A stretch of 64,000 nucleotides of DNA, from positions 62,001 through 126,000 of the forward strand of contig NZ_JACJOO010000075.1 of assembly GCF_014695575.1 (NCBI RefSeq), read 5' to 3'. The stretch comes from Leptolyngbya sp. FACHB-8 (GTDB lineage: Bacteria; Cyanobacteriota; Cyanobacteriia; Elainellales; Elainellaceae). The notes beneath the pieces were generated by a model. It had not been told where the DNA came from. It did not search any database and saw only the letters and a list, made by a program, of their open reading frames with translations. A program made the position numbers and the translations under genes. Positions 44,995 to 53,752 of this stretch are shown here, one piece after another; position 1 is the first letter of the stretch; each line of letters begins with the position of its first letter.

Positions 44995-45804
44995 ATGAAA
45001 GGACTGACGGGAAAAACCGCATTGATTACGGGCGCAAGCTCAGGTATTGGTCAGGCGATCGCCATTCGTTTGGCTGAGGAAGGTTGCAACATTGCCATCA
45101 ACTACCGCAGCAATGCGGAGGAAGCGGAGGATACGGAAGCGATCGCCATGCAGCAAGCCTGCGGCCAGGTAGAACAATGCGGCATGCAATCTTTGTTGAT
45201 CAAAGGAGATGTCTCCAAAGAGCAAGACATTCTGAACATGATGAACACGGTTGTGGATAAATTTGGGAGCCTGGATATTCTCGTTAATAATGCGGGAATT
45301 CAGATTGAAAAGCCATCCCACGAAGTTCCAACAGACGACTTTGATCGGGTGATTGGCACCAATTTGCGGGGTGCATACCTGTGCGCTCGGGAAGCAATCA
45401 AATGCTGGGTTGAGCACCAACACCCTGGGGTCATTATCAATATCTCCAGTGTTCATGAAATCATTCCGCGCCCTTCCTACATCAGTTACTCCATTAGCAA
45501 AGGAGGCATGGGAAACCTGACCCGTACTCTAGCTCTAGAGTATGCAAAGCAGGGGATTCGGGTGAATGCGATCGCCCCCGGAGCCACCATCACCCCGATC
45601 AATCAAGCGTGGACCGATGATCCAGAGCAAAAGGCGATCGTCGAAAGCCATATCCCTATGGGCCGCGCCGGCAACTCCGAGGAAATGGCGGCAGCAGTCG
45701 CATTTCTTGTCTCTGATGAAGCCACTTATATCACTGGACAAACTCTGTACATTGATGGGGGACTGACGCTCTACGCTGATTTTCAAGAACCCTGGTCAGC
45801 CTGA
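44995..45804 (+). CDS. Short-chain dehydrogenase/reductase (glucose 1-dehydrogenase-like)
   Basis: Classical SDR of 269 residues. The NAD(P)-binding TGASSGIG (about residues 12-19), NNAG (about 98-101), catalytic Ser in NISSVHE, and Tyr/Lys in YSISK (about 165-169) are intact. The look is closest to glucose 1-dehydrogenase-type SDRs of cyanobacteria, but the substrate is uncertain. The ATG at 44995 (MKGLTGKTALITG) fits the family; a start at 44935 would add 20 residues of no known type. A hairpin follows directly. Confidence 0.88.
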   Translation: MKGLTGKTALITGASSGIGQAIAIRLAEEGCNIAINYRSNAEEAEDTEAIAMQQACGQVEQCGMQSLLIKGDVSKEQDILNMMNTVVDKFGSLDILVNNAGIQIEKPSHEVPTDDFDRVIGTNLRGAYLCAREAIKCWVEHQHPGVIINISSVHEIIPRPSYISYSISKGGMGNLTRTLALEYAKQGIRVNAIAPGATITPINQAWTDDPEQKAIVESHIPMGRAGNSEEMAAAVAFLVSDEATYITGQTLYIDGGLTLYADFQEPWSA

Positions 45805-45815
45805 CACTCCAGCTC

Positions 45816-45862
45816 CAATCCACCAGTTGTGTGGCATTTCGTGCCACACAACTGGTGGATTG
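45816..45862 (+). terminator. Hairpin after the SDR gene
   Basis: CAATCCACCAGTTGTGTGGCA and its complement pair perfectly around TTTCG, 12 bp after the stop codon. No T-run follows. Confidence 0.55.
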
Positions 45863-45912
45863 CAGGCTCGATAACCAATACACGGCATGGATTTTTGGCA
45901 GTTCTTTAGTGC

Positions 45913-46002
45913 ATTAGTTCGGACAGTTTTTCTGAAACCATTGATTTTGCGTGCGCTTCGCGCACGCAAAATCAATGGTTTCAGAAAAACTGTCCAGAGT
46001 AT
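45913..46002 (+). repeat. Palindromic element, family C, copy 1 (90 bp)
   Basis: ATTAGTTCGGACAG (left) and CTGTCCAGAGTAT (right) bound a near-perfect hairpin of about 70 bp. It equals the copy at 58667-58756 in length; a stem pair differs (CCATTG/CAATGG here, CCCTTG/CAAGGG there). Flanking duplication is not clear in this copy. Confidence 0.85.
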
Positions 46003-46100
46003 TGTAGTGGGTGAGCATCCTACCACCAAAGTTGGACCGGGCACTGCCATCGGCAACACTTCTACAATGAGGTTGTTATCCTGTAATGATCTAAGCCCCT

Positions 46101-47660
46101 ATGACATTACTAAGTACTGCAGTTGAGCCCGTTGCCATCGAAGAAAATCTGAAGCAGTTTTTATTGGTAATTTCTGCGGCCCTGGTAGTTGCAACCCTAT
46201 CCCAAATCGTGCCCTGGCTGCAGAAGGTACCTTACACACTAATGCTGGTCTTAACAGGAATGGGATTAGCCCTGTTGGATGTGCGCTTCTTCACTCCATC
46301 ACCTGAATTAATTCTGTGGATTTTTCTACCTCCCCTCTTGTTCGAAGCAGCGTGGAATCTTAACTGGGATGACTTAAAGCGCCATCTCTTGCCGATTACC
46401 CTTTTTGTTACCATCGGCGTTGCGCTTACTATCCTGGGTATTGCCCTTCCTCTAGCCCAATGGAGCGGCATCAGCCTGCCTGTTGCCCTGTTAATTGGTG
46501 CTTGTCTGGCGGCTACTGATCCCGTCTCCGTCAGTGCCCTACTCCGGGAACTCGGTGCCCCTCCACGATTAAAAGCTCTGGTGGAAGGCGAAAGTATGTT
46601 CAACGATGGTACTGCCGTGGTCGCCTTCGGGTTGATTATTGGCATCGCCTTGGGAACCGACAGCTTTGATCCTCAACGGTTAACGGTCGATGTTCTGACA
46701 GTAGTGGGAGTGGGCCTACTGGTGGGGTTGTTGTTAGGCTTTGGTATTTCCTATTTAACGCAACGGTTCGACCTACCTCTGGTGGAACAATCCCTGACGC
46801 TCGTTTCAGCTTACTCGGCTTATCTGATTGCCGAAAGTCTAGGAGGCTCTGGGGTGATTGGTACAGTTACCACCGGGTTGATCCTCGGCAATTTTGGCTC
46901 TCGCATTGGGATGAACCCCCGCACCCGCATCGCTGTCAGCGAATTCTGGGAATTTGTGGCGTTTTTCACGAACTCCATTTTATTTTTGCTAATTGGTGAC
47001 CAGTTTCATCCGGTCAATAATCGCAGTGAGCTTGCCTTAATTGGTCTGGCCTTTGTAGCTGTTCTAATCACTCGGGCCATTGGCATCTTTGGCTTAACTT
47101 TCTTGAGCAATCGGCTCACCCAGTTAGACATCGACCTCAGCACGCAAACGATGCTCTGGTGGAGTGGCCTGCGCGGCGGTGTATCCCTTGCCCTCGCCCT
47201 GAGCGTTCCTGCTGATCTACCAGAACGCCAAGCTATTTTGACAGCAGTTTTTGGGGTTGTGTTTTTCACAACACTGCTGCAGGGCTCCACAGCTAAGTTT
47301 TTACTGGAAGCGTTGCACTTGGCAGAATCTAGCCCATTACGCGATCGTTATTTAGAAATCCTTTCCCGCCAAGCTGCCCTGTATCGCATTCTCAACTATT
47401 TACAGCAACCTGAATCCAAAGTTGGTGTTGAGCTGGTCATTCATCAAGCCAAGGAAGCTGAAATCAGACAACAACTCGAAACTCTACAAGTAGAAGGCAG
47501 CAAGCTTTGTCAGGAAGACCCAGAGCTCCTGGAAGTTGGGGCAAAACAGCTTCAGCAGGAGCTGTTTGCGATAGAGACCGCAACTTATACAGAATTCGTG
47601 CGATCGGGCCGCATTAACCAGGAGTTACCTGGATTACTGGACCCAATCCATCATCATTAG
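46101..47660 (+). CDS. CPA1-family Na+/H+ antiporter (NhaP type)
   Basis: A 519-residue cation/proton antiporter with about twelve membrane segments (about residues 20-410) and a cytoplasmic C-terminal domain of about 100 residues. The ion-binding motif ATDPVSVSAL (about residues 141-150) and GESMFNDGTAVVAF (about 163-176) are intact, including the key Asp residues. It should exchange Na+ (or K+) for H+ and help pH or salt balance. It stands alone between palindromic elements. Confidence 0.93.
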   Translation: MTLLSTAVEPVAIEENLKQFLLVISAALVVATLSQIVPWLQKVPYTLMLVLTGMGLALLDVRFFTPSPELILWIFLPPLLFEAAWNLNWDDLKRHLLPITLFVTIGVALTILGIALPLAQWSGISLPVALLIGACLAATDPVSVSALLRELGAPPRLKALVEGESMFNDGTAVVAFGLIIGIALGTDSFDPQRLTVDVLTVVGVGLLVGLLLGFGISYLTQRFDLPLVEQSLTLVSAYSAYLIAESLGGSGVIGTVTTGLILGNFGSRIGMNPRTRIAVSEFWEFVAFFTNSILFLLIGDQFHPVNNRSELALIGLAFVAVLITRAIGIFGLTFLSNRLTQLDIDLSTQTMLWWSGLRGGVSLALALSVPADLPERQAILTAVFGVVFFTTLLQGSTAKFLLEALHLAESSPLRDRYLEILSRQAALYRILNYLQQPESKVGVELVIHQAKEAEIRQQLETLQVEGSKLCQEDPELLEVGAKQLQQELFAIETATYTEFVRSGRINQELPGLLDPIHHH

Positions 47661-47677
47661 TACGGTACAGCGCTGTT

Positions 47678-47901
47678 CTAGTATTGCATGGGGGAAATCA
47701 ACCTATGTTTAGTGGAGTAGGGTGTTTCACACTCCACTAAACATAACCTCAGTTCGGGATAAGCTGAAGTGCTCATTTTGGCGTGCGCAAAGCGCACGCC
47801 AAAATGAGCGTTTTCGAGTGCCGCGCAACGCGCGGCACTCGAAAACGCCCTTAACCCGAACTCAGGTTAAACATAGGCAACCTTAAGACCCTAAGCACTA
47901 G
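47678..47901. repeat. Family H element split by a family A element
   Basis: CTAG (47678) to CTAG (47898) with worn family H flanks. The hairpin ACCTATGTTTAGTGGAGT/ACTCCACTAAACATAGG is interrupted in its right arm after AAACAT by the family A copy at 47745-47867. Removing the insert and one TAAACAT restores the pairing fully. Confidence 0.88.
47745..47867 (-). repeat. Palindromic element, family A, copy 3 (7-bp target duplication)
   Basis: It is in reverse orientation (AACCTCAGTTCGGG to CCCGAACTCAGG) with TAAACAT at 47738-47744 and 47868-47874. Its first hairpin reads GCGTTTTCGAG/CTCGAAAACGC where copy 1 has GTGTTTTCGAG/CTCGAAAACAC, a paired change. Confidence 0.9.
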
Positions 47902-48313
47902 AGTGCGATTGAATGTTATGAGAAGAGCCTTTAGCACTTCTTTATTGCGCTTTAAAGCGCAATAAAAGGGTTATTTTTCGTGCGCAAGTGCACAAAAAAC
48001 AAGTCTTAAAACAGCTCCTAGAACACAACCTCAAACTGTCAGAAGTCCAAAAACAATGTTTTGACAAATACGTTTTTTGAGCTTTTTGTAGCCTGTTAAT
48101 TAAACGTGGCATGTTCTCAATTAGTGTAGTGAGAACACGATGAGCCACTCCAAACAATAGAGATCCAACATAAGAGGGATGTGAAATCTTTCCAAACAGG
48201 GTTGAATGAAACAGTATTTCCCTTACTATTTCTGCTTTAAAGAAGACTGCTCTCTCTTTCGATAGATTTCTATTTTCATCAAAGCTAATAGCTACATTGA
48301 TTGAATCTACATT
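47902..48313. other. AT-rich gap upstream of the DUF1206 gene
   Basis: A perfect palindrome (ATTGCGCTTTAAAGCGCAAT) lies near 47944. A worn hairpin-like stretch with TTTTTCGTGCGCAAG/TGCACAAAAAACAAG follows. No gene is recognisable. Confidence 0.4.
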
Positions 48314-49141
48314 ATGAAATTAAATCACGTGCCTGAATCGGCCTTACAACAAGAGCCTGCAAAGTGGATTGAGCGGTTCGCCCGCTTTGGTTATGCTGCT
48401 AAAGGAATCGTTTACATACTTGTAGGTATCCTGGCTTTTCAGGCGGCTTTTCATTGGGGAGGAAAAGTTACCAACTCTCAGGGAGCCCTGCAAACGGTAG
48501 CGACTCAGCCCTTCGGTCGTATATTACTGTTCTTAGTTGCCCTTGGGTTAATTGGGTACGTTGTCTGGCAAGTAGTTCAAACTATTTGGGACCCAGAACA
48601 TAATGACAGGGGAGCAGGGGCGATCGCAAGACGCTTTTCTTACGTCATCAGTGGCTTGATTTATGCAAGCTTAACCTGGTTTGCTCTTCGAGTTTCTTTG
48701 GGCAATCCAGCGAGTAGTGGAGGAGGCTCCAGCCAACAAGCTGCAACACTTTTATCCAAACCCTTTGGACAGTGGCTACTAGGATTAATTGGTGTTGCTA
48801 TTATCAGCTATGGATTTTATTGCTTTTACCGGGCTTTCACGCGGCAATTTCAGCGGCGGCTTAAGCTCGACCAAATGAGCCAGACAACGCAGAAGTGGGT
48901 TACACGCATTTCTCGCTTCGGTTTATTTGCGAAAGGAATTGTGGCCCTTGTCATTGGCTATTTTGTGATTCTGGCAGCCCGAGCAGCAGATCCCAATCAA
49001 ATCCGTGACACAGAAGGGGCATTACAAGCTATTCAACAACAACCTCTGGGTGCCTATCTCATGGGCATTACAGCTCTGGGCCTAATCGCTTATGGTGTGT
49101 TTATGGAAACCCAGGCTCGATATCGCAAAATCTCACCCTGA
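48314..49141 (+). CDS. DUF1206 membrane protein
   Basis: A 275-residue protein made of three DUF1206 units, each a two-segment membrane hairpin with the start pattern ARFGYAAKGIVYILVG (about residues 21-36), then a second near 107 and a third near 200 (SRFGLFAKGIVALVIG). The function of the family is not known. The start ATG follows an AT-rich leader. It is alone in its direction, with a 730-bp gap after it. Confidence 0.88.
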   Translation: MKLNHVPESALQQEPAKWIERFARFGYAAKGIVYILVGILAFQAAFHWGGKVTNSQGALQTVATQPFGRILLFLVALGLIGYVVWQVVQTIWDPEHNDRGAGAIARRFSYVISGLIYASLTWFALRVSLGNPASSGGGSSQQAATLLSKPFGQWLLGLIGVAIISYGFYCFYRAFTRQFQRRLKLDQMSQTTQKWVTRISRFGLFAKGIVALVIGYFVILAARAADPNQIRDTEGALQAIQQQPLGAYLMGITALGLIAYGVFMETQARYRKISP

Positions 49142-49870
49142 TGGAGTCTTAGTATTAGGCGCAACTGGTTAAACCCGCATGTTCGATACCAGATATGGGC
49201 CTTGTTAAAAAATCCAAAACTTTTCTTCCCTCTGGTAAAGCATCAGGAGAATAAGGTCCATACACACGTATTACAAGAGGGGATGTATCCAGGTCAGAAA
49301 GAGCTCCTTACTTATTAGTAATAACAGTTGTTTAGATTCGATACATTACTCTCATTTTTCATACTAAGCTTCTCATTTTTCCAGGAAGTTTTCGTTATAT
49401 ATAAGAATCTTAAATGACTTTGAAAAGGAGGCTGAATAGGGCTCGTTTCGTTTCCTAAAAGGCATTTCACACATTACCCAGAAATACCACACGCACGATT
49501 GATCTAGTTGGGACAAAAGAAGAAAACCCTGGACAGGGTACTATATATGCCCTTACGTTCTAAACAAAATAGCTATAAATTTGGAGCTCATTAATAAGAA
49601 TAAATCATGCAATGAAGCAAGAACTTGAGTACTGCTTCCATTCCATGATTTGAAAGTTACTAACGTATGGCCAAGCTGATATGAGCCGTCAAACTCTAGG
49701 CTGAGAAATGTTCTTTTTTTATTCCATCTCTGGAACGAGGATTTTCATAGGGTACACGGTTAATCTCAGTAGTGAGTTATTTGAAACACGAGTTCCGAAC
49801 ACTTAATCCTCCTCGCGCAGAACTACTCGCATAGTTGCGGTTGAGTTACCTAAATAATTGAGGGAAAACC
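49142..49870. other. 729-bp gap without a recognised gene
   Basis: The sequence is AT-rich with no long reading frame, no tRNA-like fold and no long palindrome. It likely carries a long promoter region and leader of the CTERM gene that follows. GAGTTACCTAAATAATTGAGGG precedes that gene and includes a weak GAGGG ribosome binding site. Confidence 0.35.
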
Positions 49871-50374
49871 ATGAAAATCAACAAGATTCAACAACTTACC
49901 GGAGCTTCGTTCCTGGCTTTGGGCCTGGCAGTACTGCCCGCTACTCACTCCGTTATGGCGCAGGATGCAACAGGCACAACGGGTACCACCAGCACCTCTG
50001 CCCCCGCGACAGATACTATGGGCACTACTGGTACTGATACAACCGGCACCAGCGACACCGGTGTGACGGGTGGCACCACCGGTACCACCGATCCTGGTAT
50101 TTCGGGTGGCACCACCGGCACCACTGACCCCGGCGCCACGGGCACTACCACTGCTCCCGGCACCACGGGCGGCGCAGACACCTTTGACACCACCAATTCC
50201 CCCTCTTCTCAGCAGTTCGACAACACGGACGCTGCTGATACAGATAACGACTCTGACTGGGGTTGGCTGGGCCTGCTGGGCTTACTGGGTCTGCTGGGCC
50301 TGGGTGGTCGTAAGCGTCACGATGATGATGTGCGCTACCGCGAACCCGAAACCACCACTCGCACCTACCGCTAA
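49871..50374 (+). CDS. Exported Thr/Gly-rich protein with WGxxGxxG-CTERM tail
   Basis: A 167-residue protein with a signal peptide (about residues 1-30, cleavage after VMAQ or nearby), a repetitive linker rich in Thr, Gly, Asp and Pro (GGTTGTTDPG-type units, about 45-105) and a C-terminal sorting-like signal: Trp-Gly start, hydrophobic WLGLLGLLGLLGLGG, then a basic cluster GRKRH. This matches the WGxxGxxG-CTERM type of bacterial surface proteins. Unlike typical CTERM tails, about 22 polar residues follow the basic cluster. The sorting enzyme is not in the window. A hairpin and a strong terminator follow. Confidence 0.82.
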   Translation: MKINKIQQLTGASFLALGLAVLPATHSVMAQDATGTTGTTSTSAPATDTMGTTGTDTTGTSDTGVTGGTTGTTDPGISGGTTGTTDPGATGTTTAPGTTGGADTFDTTNSPSSQQFDNTDAADTDNDSDWGWLGLLGLLGLLGLGGRKRHDDDVRYREPETTTRTYR

Positions 50375-50382
50375 TTAAGCTC

Positions 50383-50412
50383 CTGTTTCGTGTGCCTAGG
50401 CACACGAAACAG
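50383..50412 (+). terminator. Perfect hairpin after the CTERM gene
   Basis: CTGTTTCGTGTGCCT and AGGCACACGAAACAG form a 15-bp perfect palindrome 8 bp after the stop codon, with no T-run. Confidence 0.5.
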
Positions 50413-50467
50413 CAACCCTTCTGGATCCCTTTCTGATTAGTTGAGTAAGTCAAACATCTGGATCACA

Positions 50468-50508
50468 GCATAGGCCGCTGCTTTGCGCCTATGCTTTTTT
50501 CTTTTTTA
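50468..50508 (+). terminator. Factor-independent terminator
   Basis: GCATAGGC and GCCTATGC stem (50468-50494) with a following run of 12 T with one C. It ends the transcript of the CTERM gene. Confidence 0.85.
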
Positions 50509-50544
50509 GGGCTTACGAACGGCACTTTAATGTCTTCTCAATAT

Positions 50545-50606
50545 AAAGATGCGCCTAACGTTCTATATCCTGCTTAAGCAGAACTTAGAATATTAGGCGC
50601 ATCTTT
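50545..50606. repeat. Palindromic element, family D, copy 2
   Basis: Arms AAAGATGCGCCTAA and TTAGGCGCATCTTT, with a centre like that of the copy at 17364. It ends 14 bp before the tRNA-Ser gene. Confidence 0.72.
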
Positions 50607-50619
50607 ACGAACCAAAGAA

Positions 50620-50708
50620 CGGAGAGGGAGGGATTCGAACCCTCGGTACGCCCTAAAACGTACAACAGATTAGCAATCTGCCGCTTTCGACCACTCAGCC
50701 ACCTCTCC
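50620..50708 (-). tRNA. tRNA-Ser (GCT)
   Basis: Reverse complement folds as a class II tRNA of 89 bases: acceptor GGAGAGG/CCTCTCC, D arm with GAGTGGTCGAAAGC, anticodon loop holding GCT (GATTGCTAATC), a long variable arm, and T loop GGTTCGAATCC. CCA is not encoded. Confidence 0.95.
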
Positions 50709-51203
50709 AGGCGTCCGGAAATTAATAATAGCAGAGGTTTTGTCTAAGTCAAAGGGTTTTGACGATTTTTCTTGAAAAATTGGGCGATCGCTTCTCATCA
50801 AAAGCTTTAGATATTGCCTCTACTCCTTTTATAGCAAGGGATTCAGAGTTCTCTGACAAGAAGTATCTCCTCACTTTTTTTCAAAAAATTGGGCTGATAC
50901 CAGCTCCCCAGATTTTTTCAGGTAGCCGGACACGCTTCAGCCTTCTGGAGCAACTCAGTAAGGCCGTTATATTAACTTTTTTAGGAATCCCAGAAGTAAA
51001 ACCAACTGAAGCGGTTCAGGTACACTATCCTCTACACACGGGGCATTCGGATCTCTTCAGATACTAGATGCGGGGTTTTGCTTACGATTAAATGAACTCT
51101 AGCTGACGGTGTGAGTCCTGAAACCAGGCTAGACACACGGGCATTAAAATACGTACCTCAAAAATTAACCGAATAGTGGCTTTGAATGGGGGAATAGCAA
51201 GCA
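50709..51203. other. Gap between tRNA-Ser and the AMIN gene
   Basis: It holds only a 102-codon frame (50759-51067) that would need a TTG start and has no family-like features. No long palindrome is seen. The upstream promoter of the tRNA (minus strand) must lie at its left end. Confidence 0.4.
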
Positions 51204-52781
51204 ATGGGACATCGGCGACGAGCAGCAGCATGGATACGGTGGGCAGTCCTATTGGGAGTATGTAGTGCAGGCTTTGGGGTTGTTTTACCCGGCAGATTTC
51301 TGGAAGGGGAACGGGCGATCGCCGTTACTCCCGCTGAGATCACCAGTTGGCGCTTTAACACAGATAGCCAACAACTCGAAGTCGTGTTACCGGGTGGTGC
51401 TACCCCCCGTTATTTTTTGTTGGCCCAGCCTGCTCGCATTGTTGTGGACATCCCTGCGGTCGATGCTGGAGCCTCTGCTGGGGAACAAACCTTTAGTGGG
51501 GTAGTCAGCCGGGTGCGTGTAGCTCAATTTGAGCCGGGGCTAACCCGTATCGTTCTGGAGCTCAGCCCCGATGTGGAACTGGCCCCAGGTCAGGTGGAAT
51601 TGAACCGAGCTGAAACCCTTGCGACTGGAGAAGCCCGATGGACGCTACGCCCTTTACTTGTGGGTATGGCTCCGGCTCAGGACACTCAAAATGATGTGGC
51701 CATCAATTCTCCCGGCCCCATAACACCTTCTCCTGCCGACGTGGCCCCGGCAATCGCCCCTGCTGTTCCAGTTGAACCAACGTTGAGTGCTGTCCCCGCC
51801 ATAGTTCAACCAGATCCGGCGATGGCAATACCTGAGGGCAGTGGGGCTACGATTGCCGTGCCTCCACCCGAACCTGACCCGACCATGGGAATGGCATTCT
51901 CTGAAGACTCTAGGTCTACGCTTGATGCGCCGCCACTGGAGGAGCCTGCGCCGAGCCCGACCCAGGCGAACATTGAAGCGGCGGAAGCACCCATGGATAT
52001 GGTGACGCCTGAAGACCCTGCGATCGCCATTACAGAGTCCCCACCGGATACCAATCCTGCATCAGCACCATTAGCCGTACCTTCCAATCAAACGGTAATC
52101 ACAGAACCCCCACGGTTATCAGATGAGTCTCCCACCCTGAATAGCCAGGGAGCCGAATTTCTCAGCCCTGAAGCGGCCTTAATACCCGAAACGTCTACGG
52201 CAACTCAGGGGGATGATGAGGCCCTGAACTCGGCAAACCTTCCGGATGCCGTTGAGATTCCTATCGATTTCCCAGCCCCAACACTTTCAGACAACGAAGC
52301 CAGTTCTTCAGCAATGCCATCCCGTGTCTCGGCCTTGCCTCCCACAGATCCTGCAACCGATGCGCCAGCCATTGCCGTGCCTCCACTAGATTCTATCGTT
52401 CCGGTGACGGAGCCTGAGTCTGTAGCTGCGGCTCCAACCCAACCCAACGTGCTAATTCCAGCCGGACAGACACTGCAGCTCCGATATCCTCGCCCTTCAT
52501 CTCTGGAGCTGTCCGATCGCCCCTGGCAGGAAGTGCTGGTGTTAGCAAACCCTGTAGAGGATAGCCAGGGAACGGTGCTCGTACCCGCAGGGACCCAAGT
52601 CATTGGCCGTTTTGAGCGGGATGGTCGAGGCTATCGGTTTATTGCTCAGGCGATCGCTCTCAATGACACGGTTCTCATGATCCAGGGAGCTTCTGCCATC
52701 TTTAGAGACGAATCCATTGAACCCAACACGGTGATTGAGCTAGATGTTGACCGAGATCTGATGCGATCGCCAACACCATAA
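51204..52781 (+). CDS. AMIN-domain exported protein
   Basis: A 525-residue protein with an N-terminal signal peptide (about residues 1-40), an AMIN domain (about 45-150, with SWRFNTDSQQLEVVLPGG and RIVVDIP), a long Pro/Ala/Glu-rich linker (about 155-410) and a C-terminal beta domain (about 415-520, with VLIPAGQTLQLRYP and GTVLVPAGTQVIGRF). AMIN domains target proteins to the cell wall or outer membrane secretin and division sites. The C-terminal part looks like VirB10/TrbI-type beta structure. The role is likely in the cell envelope; the partner is not known. Confidence 0.85.
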   Translation: MGHRRRAAAWIRWAVLLGVCSAGFGVVLPGRFLEGERAIAVTPAEITSWRFNTDSQQLEVVLPGGATPRYFLLAQPARIVVDIPAVDAGASAGEQTFSGVVSRVRVAQFEPGLTRIVLELSPDVELAPGQVELNRAETLATGEARWTLRPLLVGMAPAQDTQNDVAINSPGPITPSPADVAPAIAPAVPVEPTLSAVPAIVQPDPAMAIPEGSGATIAVPPPEPDPTMGMAFSEDSRSTLDAPPLEEPAPSPTQANIEAAEAPMDMVTPEDPAIAITESPPDTNPASAPLAVPSNQTVITEPPRLSDESPTLNSQGAEFLSPEAALIPETSTATQGDDEALNSANLPDAVEIPIDFPAPTLSDNEASSSAMPSRVSALPPTDPATDAPAIAVPPLDSIVPVTEPESVAAAPTQPNVLIPAGQTLQLRYPRPSSLELSDRPWQEVLVLANPVEDSQGTVLVPAGTQVIGRFERDGRGYRFIAQAIALNDTVLMIQGASAIFRDESIEPNTVIELDVDRDLMRSPTP

Positions 52782-52789
52782 AATCGACA

Positions 52790-52820
52790 AAGAAGGACGG
52801 CACAGCATGCCGCCCTTCTT
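52790..52820 (+). terminator. Terminator after the AMIN gene
   Basis: AAGAAGGACGGCA and TGCCGCCCTTCTT pair with one mismatch around CAGCA, 9 bp after the stop codon. Confidence 0.6.
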
Positions 52821-52828
52821 GATGTAAT

Positions 52829-52857
52829 AAAAAAGCGCGGCTGAACCGCGCTTTTTC
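52829..52857 (-). terminator. Terminator for tRNA-Arg (and possibly the AMIN gene)
   Basis: AAAAAAGCGCGG and CCGCGCTTTTT pair around CTGAA. The A-run on the left becomes a T-run on the minus strand, downstream of the tRNA. Confidence 0.8.
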
Positions 52858-52861
52858 TTAA

Positions 52862-52934
52862 CGAGCATGGAGGGATTCGAACCCCCGACCCTCAGAACCG
52901 GAATCTGATGCTCTATCCACTGAGCTACATGCCC
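52862..52934 (-). tRNA. tRNA-Arg (CCG)
   Basis: The reverse complement folds as a 73-base class I tRNA: acceptor GGGCATG/CATGCTC with one G-T pair, D arm with AGCTCAGTGGATAGAGC, anticodon CCG in loop TTCCGGT, and T loop GGTTCGAATCC. CCA is not encoded. Confidence 0.95.
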
Positions 52935-53098
52935 TTGCGTACTTTGCGAGTATAGCATCTCTGGGGGACAGCGATCGCTATCTTCTGCTATTTTCCACAC
53001 CATGAAGTCAAGTTTTAGCTAGAAGCTTACTATGGCACCCCTTTGTGGCGGCATAAGAGGGCTTCTAGCTGAATTAGGGCGTGTTTTAGAACTCGCTG

Positions 53099-53146
53099 AA
53101 AGGATTGTATTTTCGTACGTTTACCGCACGAAAATACAACCTTTAA
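53099..53146. terminator. Hairpin beyond the Nudix gene
   Basis: AGGATTGTATTTTCGT and ACGAAAATACAACCTT pair with one mismatch around an 11-base centre, close to the 3' end of the minus-strand Nudix gene. It resembles the hairpin at 40225. Confidence 0.5.
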
Positions 53147-53154
53147 AGCAGGCC

Positions 53155-53610
53155 TTAGGCAACCGTTGTTCCTCCGGAGAAGTAATCCTTCAGCTGTTGC
53201 CCATGGTCGTGGGATAAATTGTTCAGGGGAATAGCCGTAGGCTCAAAAGCTTGAACTTCAAGCACCTCCAGCTTATCCAGAGTTTTCAGAGCACCGCTGG
53301 CTCTAACCTCAACAACCAGACAAATAGAGTGGAAGCGGGGATCCCGTTCAGGAGAAGAATAAACCCCAACCAGACGACCCAGATTGAGGAGATCTAGGCC
53401 GGTTTCCTCTTTAAGCTCCCGTTTCAAGGACGTCGGCAGGTCTTCGCCCCAGTTCACCATGCCTCCGGGTAAACTGAGCATGCCATTATCTCGGCGGCGG
53501 ATCAGGGCAATCTTCCCATCGGGGAGGACAGGGATAATGCTAGTGCCCGTCAATGGATGACGGAAAATAATTCCAAGAGCGGTTTGCAGATATCGCCAGG
53601 CTTGACGCAT
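53155..53610 (-). CDS. Nudix hydrolase
   Basis: A 151-residue Nudix protein. The Nudix box is complete: GGMVNWGEDLPTSLKRELKE then ETGLDL (G-x5-E-x7-REUxEExGU, about residues 50-75). Nudix enzymes hydrolyse nucleoside-diphosphate-linked compounds; the exact substrate is not known. An ATG at 53610 is preferred over a TTG seven codons earlier. Confidence 0.88.
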   Translation of the reverse strand: MRQAWRYLQTALGIIFRHPLTGTSIIPVLPDGKIALIRRRDNGMLSLPGGMVNWGEDLPTSLKRELKEETGLDLLNLGRLVGVYSSPERDPRFHSICLVVEVRASGALKTLDKLEVLEVQAFEPTAIPLNNLSHDHGQQLKDYFSGGTTVA

Positions 53611-53752
53611 AGGAAGGACAATCGCTTGCAATATTTAGAGAGTTTAGTGTTCTACTCCTGTGAACCATGAGGACGAGGAAAGCATTGACAATACCTTTCG
53701 CCCTGTATATCAGCAGGGTTGAACCAGAGCCAAAACGTGAGACCAGGGCTGG

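Noticed and set aside
45904-46011. Target duplication around the first family C copy
   Set aside because: CTTTAGTGC and TGTAGTGGG do not match well in register, so no duplication is claimed for this copy.
50759-51067. Possible 102-residue gene after the tRNA-Ser
   Set aside because: It needs a TTG start, has no good ribosome binding site, and its product has no family-like features.
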